Source: Kitasatospora aureofaciens (GTDB taxonomy: Bacteria > Actinomycetota > Actinomycetes > Streptomycetales > Streptomycetaceae). Taken from it: a DNA stretch of 64,000 nucleotides. The notes under the pieces are model-generated. The model was not told the origin of the DNA. It made no database searches and saw only the letters and a list, made by a program, of their open reading frames with translations. Location of the stretch: contig JODU01000006.1 in NCBI GenBank assembly GCA_000720845.1, forward strand, positions 124,001 to 188,000, written 5' to 3'. Positions 16,865 to 26,070 of this stretch are shown here, in pieces. Each line of letters starts with the position of its first letter. Positions within the stretch are counted from its first letter, which is position 1. Position numbers and translations under genes: made by a program.

Positions 16865-18619
16865 TTACTCCACGCCGACCAGCAGCAGGGCGCCCTGCCG
16901 GCCGCCCCGGTAGACCACCGTGTCGACGGCGAGGTAGGCCTCCCGGACGCGGGCCTCCAGGTGGTCGGCGACGGCCGGGGGCGCCTCGTCGCCGAGGACC
17001 AGGGTGACCAGCTCGCCGCCGGCCGACAGCATGCGGTCCAGGACGGTCGCGGCGACCTGTGCGACGTCCGCGCCGATCACGGCCACGTCGCCGTCGATGA
17101 GGCCGAGCACGTCACCGGCCTGGCAGATGCCGGCCGTGGTCCAGGACTGGCGCTCGGCGACGGTGACCTCGGCGTGCCGGGTGGCGCCGGCCGCCGAGGT
17201 CATCGCCACCACGTCCTCGTCGAAGCGCCGCTCGGGCTCGTGCACGGCGAGCGCGGCGATGCCCTGGACCGCGGAGCGGGTCGGGATGAGGGCGACGCGG
17301 ATGCCCTCGGCGCGGGCCTGCTCGGCCGCGGCGGCGGCGGTGTGGCGCAGCTCGGCGTCGTTGGGCAGCAGCACCACCTCGCACGCGTGTGCCCGCCGGA
17401 CGGCCTGGACCAGTTCACCGCTCGCGGGCGGTTCCCCGGGGCGCGCGAGGAGGGTGGTCGCGCCGGCCTCGGCGTACAGCGCCGCCAGCCCCTCCCCCGG
17501 GACGACGGCCACCACGGCGCGCTGGGTGCGCTCCCGGGGCGGGCGCTCGGCCTTGGTGGTGTGCGCGTCGTCGTGCCCGAAGTGGGTGATGCGGATCCGA
17601 TGCGGCCGCCCGGCCTCGACGCCCGCCTCCACTGCGGCGCCCGCGTCGTCGACGTGCACGTGGACGTTCCACAGTCCGTCGCCCCCGACCACGACGAGCG
17701 AGTCCCCGAGGGCGTCGAGCCGTTGCCGCAGGCGGGCCACGGCCGCGTCCCCGGCCTCCAGAAGATAGATCACCTCGAACGCGGGACCGCTCCCGGCCAG
17801 GTCGGCGGCGTGCTCCTCCCGCGTGGTGTGCTCCTGGGCCGCCGCGCACCCGCCGACCACGCACCCGCCCGCGCGGTCCTCGCCGCCGTGCTCCGCGCGC
17901 GCGTGCGGCACCGCGGCCGGACCCGGCGCCCGGCCCGTGAACGTCTCCACCAGGGCCCCGAGGACCGTCACCAGTCCGTGCCCGCCCGCGTCGACCACTC
18001 CCGCGCGCTCCAGGACGGCCAGCTGCCCCGGGGTGGCGGCGAGCGCCGCGCGGGCACCCTCGTAGGCGGCGCGGGCCACCTCGGCGCAGTCGCCCTCGGT
18101 GCCGCCGGCCGCGTCGGCGGCGGCCGAGGCGACGGTCAGCACGGTGCCCTCGACCGGGTGGGCCACGGCCTGCCGGGCGGATCCGGCGGCGTGCCGCAGG
18201 GCCAGCCGCAGTCCGGCGCCTTCGGTGTGTGCGCAGTCACCCCGCGCGGCGAGCACCTGGGCCATGCCGCGCAGCAGCTGCGCGAGGATCGTGCCGGAGT
18301 TGCCCCGCGCGCCGATCAGCGCGCCGTGCGCCATGGCGCCCACGGCGTCGGCCAGCGAGGGCCCGTCGTCCGCGTCCCGGGGAGCCTCGCCCGCGTCCCG
18401 GCGTCCCTCGTCCACCTCGTGCGCCGCGAAGACGGCCTCCACGGCGGCGACGGCGGACTCGACGGTCAGGTAGAGGTTCGTGCCGGTGTCCCCGTCGGCG
18501 ACGGGGTAGACGTTGATCGCGTCGATCTCCTCGCGCGCCTGCCCCAGCGCGCGCAGCGACAGACCGCACCAGGTACGCACCGCCAGAGCGTCGAAGAACC
18601 TCTGCGGTACCTGCGCCAC
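16865..18619 (-). CDS. DAK2-domain (FakA/YloV-like) protein
   Basis: A 584-residue cytosolic protein. The N-terminal DhaL/DAK2 ATP-binding domain (about 1-200) shows INVYPVADGDTGTNLYLT, the metal-binding Asp triad of dihydroxyacetone kinases, and the later RGNSGTIL and DAGGHG motifs. The C-terminal half resembles the middle and DegV-linking parts of FakA. FakA with a FakB partner phosphorylates fatty acids in firmicutes; in actinobacteria the role is unproven. GTG at 18619 follows GGGAGG with a 5-base gap. It heads the minus-strand run into recG and is divergent from rpmB. Confidence 0.85.
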   Translation of the reverse strand: MAQVPQRFFDALAVRTWCGLSLRALGQAREEIDAINVYPVADGDTGTNLYLTVESAVAAVEAVFAAHEVDEGRRDAGEAPRDADDGPSLADAVGAMAHGALIGARGNSGTILAQLLRGMAQVLAARGDCAHTEGAGLRLALRHAAGSARQAVAHPVEGTVLTVASAAADAAGGTEGDCAEVARAAYEGARAALAATPGQLAVLERAGVVDAGGHGLVTVLGALVETFTGRAPGPAAVPHARAEHGGEDRAGGCVVGGCAAAQEHTTREEHAADLAGSGPAFEVIYLLEAGDAAVARLRQRLDALGDSLVVVGGDGLWNVHVHVDDAGAAVEAGVEAGRPHRIRITHFGHDDAHTTKAERPPRERTQRAVVAVVPGEGLAALYAEAGATTLLARPGEPPASGELVQAVRRAHACEVVLLPNDAELRHTAAAAAEQARAEGIRVALIPTRSAVQGIAALAVHEPERRFDEDVVAMTSAAGATRHAEVTVAERQSWTTAGICQAGDVLGLIDGDVAVIGADVAQVAATVLDRMLSAGGELVTLVLGDEAPPAVADHLEARVREAYLAVDTVVYRGGRQGALLLVGVE

Positions 18620-18723
18620 CTGCGCCTCCCTGAGCTGCGGACGTGGCTGGCAGCGTAGACCTCGGGGACCCGGCCCACCGGAAGAGGGCCGGGACGGGCC
18701 CCTGAGCTGCCGTGGTAGTTTCG

Positions 18724-18852
18724 TTGTACGGGAGCAGCCGTTGTATGCTGCTCCGGTTGCCCGATCCCGATCGGGCTCTCCCCCTGGCACCGCCACTCAG
18801 ATCCCGGACCGTTCGCGGCTTCGAGAGCTTGATCCCGGCATGCCGGGATCAA
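18724..18852 (+). promoter_or_regulatory. rpmB promoter and structured leader with three inverted repeats
   Basis: TATGCT (18744-18749) is the likely -10; the -35 is weak. Three inverted repeats follow in order. Perfect 8-bp arms GGAGCAGC/GCTGCTCC at 18731-18738 and 18747-18754 span the -10. GCCGATC-like 8-bp arms (GCCCGATC/GATCGGGC) lie at 18759-18776. A perfect 24-bp palindrome at 18829-18852 ends about 24 bases before the ribosome-binding site. The leader would be about 130 nt, long for a 61-codon gene, which suggests control of L28 expression. Confidence 0.55.
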
Positions 18853-18885
18853 CCGTAAGTGCATCTGAAGTCTTTGGAGTGACCC

Positions 18886-19071
18886 GTGGCTGCCAACTGC
18901 GACGTCTGCGGCAAGGGGCCGGGCTTCGGCAACAACATCTCGCACTCGCACCGCCGTACGTCCCGTCGCTGGAACCCGAACATCCAGCGTGTGCGTACCG
19001 TGGTGGGCGGGACGCCGAAGCGCGTGAACGCTTGCACCTCGTGCATCAAGGCCGGCAAGGTCTCGCGCTGA
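18886..19071 (+). CDS. rpmB: 50S ribosomal protein L28, zinc-ribbon (C+) type
   Basis: A 61-residue large-subunit protein. CDVCG near the start and CTSC near the end form the four-cysteine zinc ribbon of the C+ paralogue; streptomycetes also have a Zur-controlled cysteine-free copy elsewhere. GTG at 18886 has GGAG seven bases upstream. The gene is preceded by an unusually palindrome-rich leader and followed by a strong terminator, so it is monocistronic. Confidence 0.97.
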   Translation: MAANCDVCGKGPGFGNNISHSHRRTSRRWNPNIQRVRTVVGGTPKRVNACTSCIKAGKVSR

Positions 19072-19114
19072 CGCATCAGCTGAGCGCGCGGCCACTGCCT
19101 GGTCCGCTGTAGGG

Positions 19115-19145
19115 AGCCGGTCCACCTCGTGTGGGCCGGCTTTTT
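19115..19145 (+). terminator. rpmB terminator
   Basis: GCCGGTCCAC pairs with GTGGGCCGGC (one T-G wobble) and is followed directly by TTTTT, 45 bases past the rpmB stop codon. Confidence 0.88.
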
Positions 19146-19164
19146 GCCGTGCCGGGATTCCCCG

Positions 19165-19227
19165 CCGTGCGGTCCCGTTCTCCGTGCTGTCCCCTCGTCC
19201 GTGCGGTCCTCCTTCTCCGTGCGGTCC
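19165..19227 (+). repeat. four direct repeats upstream of the AfsR-like regulator
   Basis: CCGTGC(G/T)GTCC occurs at 19165, 19182 (one mismatch), 19199 and 19217, with a period of 17, 17 and 18 bp. The array ends 26 bases before the ATG at 19254. Direct rather than inverted repeats are the usual target of SARP-type DNA-binding domains, so this could be an autoregulatory site. Confidence 0.5.
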
Positions 19228-19253
19228 TTCTCCGTCGTGCCAGAATCCCGGGA

Positions 19254-22200
19254 ATGCGCTTCGGGATTCTCGGCCCCCTGGACATCCGCACCGACGACGG
19301 CACCCCCGTCGACCCCGGCGGCCCCCGGCCCCGCGCGCTGCTGACCCTCCTGCTCCTCGACGCCGGCCGCACGGTCCCCGCGGCCCGGCTGATCGACGGC
19401 CTGTACGGCGGTGAGCCGCCCGCCGGTGCCGCGAACGCCCTCCAGTCGCAGATCTCGCGCCTTCGCGTGCGGCTGGCTCCGCACACGTCCGTCGAGGGCG
19501 GCGGCGCCGGCTACCGCGTCGTCACACCGCCCGAATCCGTCGACAGCCATATATTCGAACGTCTGTGCACTGAGGGGCGGACCGCTCTCGCCGCCGGTGA
19601 CCACGCGCGCGCGGCGGCCGTGTCGCGCGAGGCGCTCGCGCTGTGGCGCGGTCCCGCGCTGCCCGACCTGCCGGAGGCGCCCGCCGAGGCGGCCCGGCTC
19701 ACGGAGCTGCGGCTGGCCGCCGTACAGGACCGCGTCGAGGCGGATCTGGCACTCGGTGGCGGCGCCGAGCTGGTGCCCGAGCTGCGGGGGCTGCTGTCGG
19801 CGCACCCCTTGAGCGAGCGGCTGTACGGGCAGCTGATGCGGGCCCTGCACGCGAGCGGGCGGCCGGCCGAGGCACTGACGGTGTACGAGGAGGCGCGGCG
19901 CACGCTGGCCGAACAGCTCGGCGCCGATCCCTCGCCCGAGCTGTCCGCCCTCCACGGCGAACTGCTGCGGGGCCACCCCGCCGCCGCCCCGCGCCGGCCC
20001 CGACTGCCCGCCCAGCTGACCCGCTGTGTCGGCCGGGACACCGAGCTGGACCGGATCACCGCCCTGTTCGCCGACGCGCGTCTGGTCACGCTCACCGGTC
20101 CCGGCGGCACCGGCAAGACCCGGCTCGCGATCGAGGCGGCCAGCCGGTGCGGCACTCCGGACTCCCCCGCGGACGTCTGCTTCGTCGAGCTGGCGCCCCT
20201 GACCGACGGCGGGCAGATCCCGTACGCCGTGCTCACCGCGCTCGGTGTGCGCGAGGGTTTCCGCGCCGCGGGCGTGGACGCCACCGAGCGGCTGCTGACC
20301 GCCCTGGAGGACCGCGAGGCGCTGCTCGTGCTCGACAACTGCGAGCACCTGGTCGACGCGGCCGCCGCGCTGGCGGCGCTGCTGCTGGGCGCCTGCCGGG
20401 GCGTACGGATCCTCGCCACCAGCCGGGAGAGCCTCGGGATCACCGGCGAGGCCCTGGTGCCCGTTCCGCCGCTGTCGCCGCGCCCGTCGGCCGAACTGTT
20501 CCTGGAACGCGCCCGTGCGGTGCGTCCCGGTTTCGACGGCCACGCGCGCGTGCCGGAGATCTGCGCGGCCCTGGACGGACTGCCCCTGGCCATCGAGCTG
20601 GCCGCGGCCCGGCTGCGCACCCTCGGTCCGGACGAGCTGGCCGACCGCCTGGACGACCGCTTCCGGCTGCTCAGCCGGGGTGACCGCTCCAAGGCGCCCC
20701 GTCACCGCACACTGCGCGCCGTCGTCGAGTGGAGCTGGGAGCTGCTGGACGAGGAGGAACGGGAGCTGGCCCGGCGGCTGACGGTCTTCACCGGGGGCGC
20801 CACGCTGGAGGCCGTGGAGGCGGTGTGCGGGGTGCCGCACCCGGAGGACCTGCTGGCCTCGCTCGTGGAGAAGTCGCTCCTGGAGCACCTCCCCGAGGGC
20901 CGCTACCGGATGCTGGAGACCCTGCGCGCGTTCGCGGCCGAGGACCTGACCGGCCGTGACGGGCTGCGCGACGCGCACGCGGCGTACTTCCTGGACCTGG
21001 CCGAGCGGGCGGAGCCGCACCTGCGCACCGGCGGCCAGTTGCCCTGGCTGGCCCGGCTCGCCGCCGAGCTGGGCAATCTGGGCGCGGCCCAGCGGCACCT
21101 GACGGACACCGCCCCGCACCAGGCGCTGCGGCTCATGGCCGCCCTGACCTGGTTCCACTGGCTGCGGGGTCTGCACGGCGAACAGGTTCCGCGGGCCCGC
21201 GCGCTGCTGGCGGCGGTCGGCGAGGAGCCGCCCGAGGGACTGGCCGAGGAGTACGCGCTGTGCGCGATGAACGCGGTCTCCGGGGAGGAGGACGGCGACC
21301 CGGCCGAGGCCGGGCGGGTCGCGCGGGTGTCGGCGTTGATGGCGTCCCTGGACCGGCCGCTGCGGCTGCCGTTCGCGGTCGTCCTGCACTCGCTCACCTG
21401 CGGGCCCGTGCTCGTGGCGGACGCCCTGCCGAGGATGCAGGTCGGGAAGGGGCCCTGGGGGCTCGCCCTGCTCGACATGGGCATCGGATACCAGGAGTTG
21501 TTCCGGGGCCGGGCCGCCGAGGCGGAGGCCGCCTTCGCCCGGTCCCTGGAGGGCTTCCGGGCCACCGGGGACCGCTGGGGCATGGCCAACTGCCTCGACC
21601 CGCTGGGCGGCTTCGCCAACCGGCGCGGCGCGTACGACCGGGCCCTCGAACTGCTCGACGAGGGCCTGGCACACGTCCGGGAGCTGGAGTCGCCCGAGGA
21701 GACCGCCGATCTGCTGCGCTCGCGCGCGCTCGTGCTGCTGCACCGGGGGGAGGCCGAGGAGGCCGCCAGGCACTTCACGCACTCCGCCGCGCTCGCCCGC
21801 ACGGTGGGGGCCGGTGACAAGGTGGCGAGCGCCCGGCGGGGCCTGGGCGACGTGGCCCGGCTCTGCGGCGACACGGCACGCGCGCGCGTGGAGTACGAGA
21901 ACGCGCTGCGGTTGTGCGCCGACAACTGGTTCAGCACGGGCGAGTCGGTCCGCATCCTGGTGGGCCTGGGCCGTACGGCCGCCTCGGAGGGCGACGCGGG
22001 GACCGCCGCCGACTGGCTGGAGCAGGCCCGGGTGCTCGCCCTCGACTCCCCCGGCGTGCTCGCCCTCGCGGAGGTCGCCGAGTCCCTGGCCCTCGTCGCC
22101 CCGGCCCCGGAGCGCGCCGCCGAACTGCTCGGCGCCGCCACGGCTCTGCGCGGCGCCCCGGCCCCGGGCGACCCGGACGCCGTCCGCGCCGAGCGGGAGG

Positions 22201-22286
22201 TCCGCGCCCGGCTCACCCCCGAGGAGTACGACCGCGCCTTCGAGCGGGGGCGGGGGTTGCGGGCGGCGGCGGTGGGCGAGCGGTAG
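19254..22286 (+). CDS. AfsR/SARP-like regulator with NB-ARC ATPase and TPR domains
   Basis: A 1010-residue transcription factor. An OmpR-type winged-helix domain covers about residues 1-90 (MRFGILGPLDI, then ANALQSQISRLR), and a bacterial transcriptional activation domain about 95-245. A signal-transduction ATPase follows from about 265, with Walker A GPGGTGKTRLA, LLVLDNCEHL Walker B and the DGLPLAIELAAARL motif. Tetratricopeptide-like helices fill about 600-1000. Such STAND regulators control secondary metabolism or stress genes. ATG at 19254 lacks a clear ribosome-binding site, so the mRNA may be leaderless. It is flanked by conserved genes on both sides and paired with an FAD monooxygenase, suggesting an inserted cassette. 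Confidence 0.88.
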   Translation: MRFGILGPLDIRTDDGTPVDPGGPRPRALLTLLLLDAGRTVPAARLIDGLYGGEPPAGAANALQSQISRLRVRLAPHTSVEGGGAGYRVVTPPESVDSHIFERLCTEGRTALAAGDHARAAAVSREALALWRGPALPDLPEAPAEAARLTELRLAAVQDRVEADLALGGGAELVPELRGLLSAHPLSERLYGQLMRALHASGRPAEALTVYEEARRTLAEQLGADPSPELSALHGELLRGHPAAAPRRPRLPAQLTRCVGRDTELDRITALFADARLVTLTGPGGTGKTRLAIEAASRCGTPDSPADVCFVELAPLTDGGQIPYAVLTALGVREGFRAAGVDATERLLTALEDREALLVLDNCEHLVDAAAALAALLLGACRGVRILATSRESLGITGEALVPVPPLSPRPSAELFLERARAVRPGFDGHARVPEICAALDGLPLAIELAAARLRTLGPDELADRLDDRFRLLSRGDRSKAPRHRTLRAVVEWSWELLDEEERELARRLTVFTGGATLEAVEAVCGVPHPEDLLASLVEKSLLEHLPEGRYRMLETLRAFAAEDLTGRDGLRDAHAAYFLDLAERAEPHLRTGGQLPWLARLAAELGNLGAAQRHLTDTAPHQALRLMAALTWFHWLRGLHGEQVPRARALLAAVGEEPPEGLAEEYALCAMNAVSGEEDGDPAEAGRVARVSALMASLDRPLRLPFAVVLHSLTCGPVLVADALPRMQVGKGPWGLALLDMGIGYQELFRGRAAEAEAAFARSLEGFRATGDRWGMANCLDPLGGFANRRGAYDRALELLDEGLAHVRELESPEETADLLRSRALVLLHRGEAEEAARHFTHSAALARTVGAGDKVASARRGLGDVARLCGDTARARVEYENALRLCADNWFSTGESVRILVGLGRTAASEGDAGTAADWLEQARVLALDSPGVLALAEVAESLALVAPAPERAAELLGAATALRGAPAPGDPDAVRAEREVRARLTPEEYDRAFERGRGLRAAAVGER

Positions 22287-22451
22287 GCACCGGCCGCCCG
22301 GGCCGCCGACGGCCGGCCCGCGCCAGGCGCACACCTCGTGCCGCCGCCCCCTGGACGGGCCCGCGCCCCCCGGTCAGCCCTGTCGGCCCCGTCAGCCCGC
22401 GGTCAGCGGACGGTGGGCGAACGGTCAGCGTGCACGTCGAGGCTCGTTGCC

Positions 22452-23634
22452 ATGACGAACACACACCGCCTCGGCCACCTCACCGTCCTCGTCTCCGGCG
22501 CCGGCGTCGCCGGGCCCGCCCTCGCGCTCTGCCTCGCCCGCTACGGCGCCCGGGTCACCGTCGTCGAGAAGGCACCCGCGCTGCGCGGGGACGGCTTCGC
22601 CGTCGACTTCCGGGGCCAGGTGCACCGGAGGGTCCTCACCGCCATGGGCGTCTGGGACGAGATCCACGCCCGCCAGACCCACATGGGCCGCCAGAGCGTC
22701 GTCGACGCCGACGGCACGCCGCGCGTGGACCTGCCGGCGGAGATGATGAGCGGGGACGTCGAGATCTTCCGCGGCGAACTGGCGAAGATCCTGCACGAGC
22801 GCACCGAGGACACCGTCGAGTACGTCTTCGGCGACTCGGTCGACACGCTCACCGACACCGGGGAAGCGGTGGACGTCACCTTCGAGCACGGCGCGCCCCG
22901 CCGCTTCGACCTCGTCGTCGGCGCCGACGGCCTGCACTCGCGCACCCGCCGCCTGGTCTTCGGCGACGAGTCCCGGTACCTGCGCTTCCAGGACCACTAC
23001 GTGGCCGGCTTCGGCATCCCCAACCACCTGGGGCTCGACCGCACCGGCCGCCTGTACAGCGAGCCCGGCCGCGCGGTCTGCGTCGGCAACTACGACGGCG
23101 ACCCGGAGCGCGCGGGCGCCCTGCTGGTCTTCCGCTCGGAGCAGTTGACGTACGACCGCGGAGACCTGGCCGCGCAGAAGCGGCTCCTGCGGGAGCGGTT
23201 CGCGGGGATGGGCTGGGAGGCCCCGGCCGTGCTGAAGGCGCTGGAGGAGGCCGACGACCTGTACTTCGACGCGATCGCGCAGATCCACGTCGACCGGCTC
23301 ACCAAGGGGCGCGTCGCCCTGCTCGGCGACGCCGGGTACGGCGCCACCATGGGCGGCATGGGCACCGGCGTCGCGATCGTCGGCGCCCACGTCCTCGCCG
23401 GGGAACTCGCCCTGGCCGGCGGCGACCACCGCACCGCGTTCGCCGAGTACGAGACGCGGATCCGGGACTTCGCCAAGGGCTGCCAGAAGATCTCCGGCAA
23501 CGCGGGCCCGTTCTTCGCCCCGCCCACCGAGCGCCGTATCCGCAGCCGCGACCGCATGTACCGGCTGCTCAGCCACCGTCTGATGGCGGGCTTCTTCAAG
23601 CGGCTGACGGAGAAGGCGGCCACCGGCATCGAGC

Positions 23635-23654
<20 letters not shown>
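22452..23654 (+). CDS. FAD-dependent aromatic monooxygenase (TetX/PHBH-like)
   Basis: A 400-residue flavoprotein hydroxylase of the class A family. The N-terminal Rossmann motif is VLVSGAGVAGPALALCLARYGARVTVVEK. The DG motif is VVGADGLHSRTRR, and the second FAD motif is VALLGDAGYGATMGGMGTGVAI. GAGG lies nine bases before ATG at 22452. It is 165 bases downstream of the AfsR-like gene and in the same direction, so it is a likely target. Relatives hydroxylate or inactivate aromatic substrates such as tetracyclines or other polyketides; the substrate here cannot be read. The last 20 bases overlap the thiD 3' end on the other strand. Confidence 0.9.
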
Positions 23655-24431
<777 letters not shown>

Positions 24432-24435
<4 letters not shown>

Positions 24436-25400
24436 GACTCCACGTCCCCGCCGAAGTGGTCCCAGCCGCCCTTGCTGGTCCAGGGCGCCCCGTCCACGGT
24501 CACCTGCGGCAGCGCGGACGGGTTGAGGACCTCGCCGATGACCTTCCAGCGGGCGGGCAGCTTCACGTCCGGCGGGAAGGTCGCCACGATCGCGTGGTCC
24601 TCTCCCCCGGTGAGCACCCACTGCATGGGGTCGACGCCGACGGCCTGCCCGATGTCGTTCATCTGGGACGGGATGTCGATCTGCCCGGAGCGCACGTCGA
24701 TCCGGACCTTGCTGGCCTCGGCGATGTGCCCCAGGTCGGCGATCAGTCCGTCGCTCACGTCGCACATGGCGGTGGCGCCCAGGCCCGCGGCGGCCGGACC
24801 CGCGTGGTACGGCGGCTCGGGGCGGCGGTGCGCCTCGACGAAGGCGCGCGGCGAGCGGAAGCCGCGGGAGAGGACGGCGAACCCGGCGGCGGACCAGCCC
24901 AGCCAGCCGGTCACCGCGACGAGGTCGCCGGGCTGGGCGCCGCCCCGGGTGACCGGTTCCTGGTTGCGCAGGTCGCCGAGGGCGGTGATGGAGACGGTGA
25001 TGGTGTCGCCGCGCACCACGTCGCCGCCGACCACGGAGGCGCCCGCGACCTGGCACTCGTCGCGCAGCCCGTCCATCAGCTCGGTCGGCCAGGTCACCGG
25101 CAGTTCGGCGGGCACGACCAGGCCGAGCAGCAGCGCGGTCGGCACGGCGCCCATGGCGGCGATGTCGGCCAGGTTCTGTGCCGCCGCCTTGCGGCCCACG
25201 TCGTACGCGGTGGACCAGTCCCGGCGGAAGTGCCGCCCCTCGACGAGGATGTCGGTGCTGGCCACCACCCTGCGGTCCGGCGCGGCCACCACCGCGGCGT
25301 CGTCGCCGGGTCCGACCCGGACCGCGGGGGTGGTGGTGAGACGGGAGGTGAGCTCCCTGATGAGCCCGAACTCCCCCAGCTCACCAACAGTGCCCTTCAT
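24432..25400 (-). CDS. thiL: thiamine-monophosphate kinase
   Basis: A 322-residue AIR-synthase-superfamily ATPase making thiamine diphosphate from thiamine monophosphate. The N-terminal GPGDDAAVV motif, the Asp-rich STDILVEGRHF metal site and the DVSDGLIADLGHIAE motif are clear. ATG at 25400 has GGGGAG upstream. The stop codon overlaps thiD by four bases, so both thiamine kinases are made from one transcript. No THI-box riboswitch was recognised in the 233-bp region upstream. Confidence 0.96.
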
Positions 25401-25633
25401 CGCCTTGGCTCCCCTTCCGTCCCTGTCCGTGTCCGTGCCCGGTCGCGCGTCATCTCTGTCCTCGTTACGGTCGAAAGGACCGTCGCCACGGTCGGCGTGA
25501 TCGTCAACTCGTGTTCCTCGGGCACCCCGACGCGCGAGGTCCGCGGCCCGCGGGTCTCCCCGTGGAGAGCGGCTACGCGATACCGTGGCGTTCCTTTTCC
25601 CCACATGATCCTCGTGGCCGCTCTGGAGGTTCC

Positions 25634-25867
25634 GTGGTACAGGCGTACATCCTGATCCAGACGGAGGTCGGCAAGGCGTCGACCGTCGCCGAGACGATCA
25701 GCAAGCTCCCTGGGGTGATCCAGGCCGAGGACGTGACAGGACCTTACGACGTCATCGTCCGCGCCCAGTCCGACACCGTCGACGAACTGGGTCGCATGGT
25801 GGTCGCCAAGGTCCAGCAAGTGGACGGCATCACCCGCACCCTGACCTGTCCGGTCGTCCATCTCTAG
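25634..25867 (+). CDS. stand-alone AsnC/Lrp ligand-binding (RAM) domain protein
   Basis: A 77-residue protein consisting only of the effector-binding domain of Lrp/AsnC regulators: VQAYILIQTEVGK, the GVIQAEDVTGPYDVIV core and the C-terminal GITRTLTCPVVH. The N-terminal helix-turn-helix is absent. GTG at 25634 follows GGAGG with a four-base gap, so this is a complete small gene and not a fragment. Such proteins can bind amino acids and may oligomerise with full-length Lrp proteins. It diverges from thiL. Confidence 0.9.
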   Translation: MVQAYILIQTEVGKASTVAETISKLPGVIQAEDVTGPYDVIVRAQSDTVDELGRMVVAKVQQVDGITRTLTCPVVHL

Positions 25868-25999
25868 CCTCTCCGCGCCCATTCGCCGTCTGCTTGCCGC
25901 CCGCTCGCGCTCGCCCTGTCGACCGCCGCGGCGGGCTGCTCCTCAGCAGACGACAGCGAGTCGGCGGCGGTTCCCGGCCCGGACAGGAAAACCCGCTGA
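25868..25999 (+). pseudogene. remnant of a lipoprotein gene (possibly DUF3515 family)
   Basis: In the frame continuing past the preceding stop codon, a lipobox signal is visible: LALALSTAAAGC followed by the mature-like start SSADDSESAAVPGPD, ending in TGA at 25997. No start codon is in frame, and the likely n-region (APIRRLLAAR) is in another frame just upstream, so a frameshift is present too. After about 20 mature residues the frame stops and a terminator follows. From memory, other Streptomyces have a full DUF3515 lipoprotein gene between the AsnC-like gene and ddl. I infer an internal deletion plus frameshift. Confidence 0.55.
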
Positions 26000-26008
26000 T
26001 CATACTGC

Positions 26009-26040
26009 GAGAAGGCGACCCCCGAGGGGATCGCCTTCTC
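26009..26040. terminator. bidirectional terminator before ddl
   Basis: A perfect 10-bp stem GAGAAGGCGA/TCGCCTTCTC with a 12-nt loop lies between the lipoprotein remnant and the convergent ddl gene. Confidence 0.8.
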
Positions 26041-26070
26041 GGTGTACCGGGCCGGACGGGACGGGCGGCG

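Noticed and set aside
19165..19227. Direct repeats that could suggest a small CRISPR array
   Set aside because: Repeat units are 11 bp with 6-7 bp between them, far too short for CRISPR repeats and spacers, and no cas genes are present.
25401..25633. THI-box (TPP) riboswitch upstream of thiL
   Set aside because: I could not find the conserved CUGAGA and related TPP-aptamer elements in the expected orientation.
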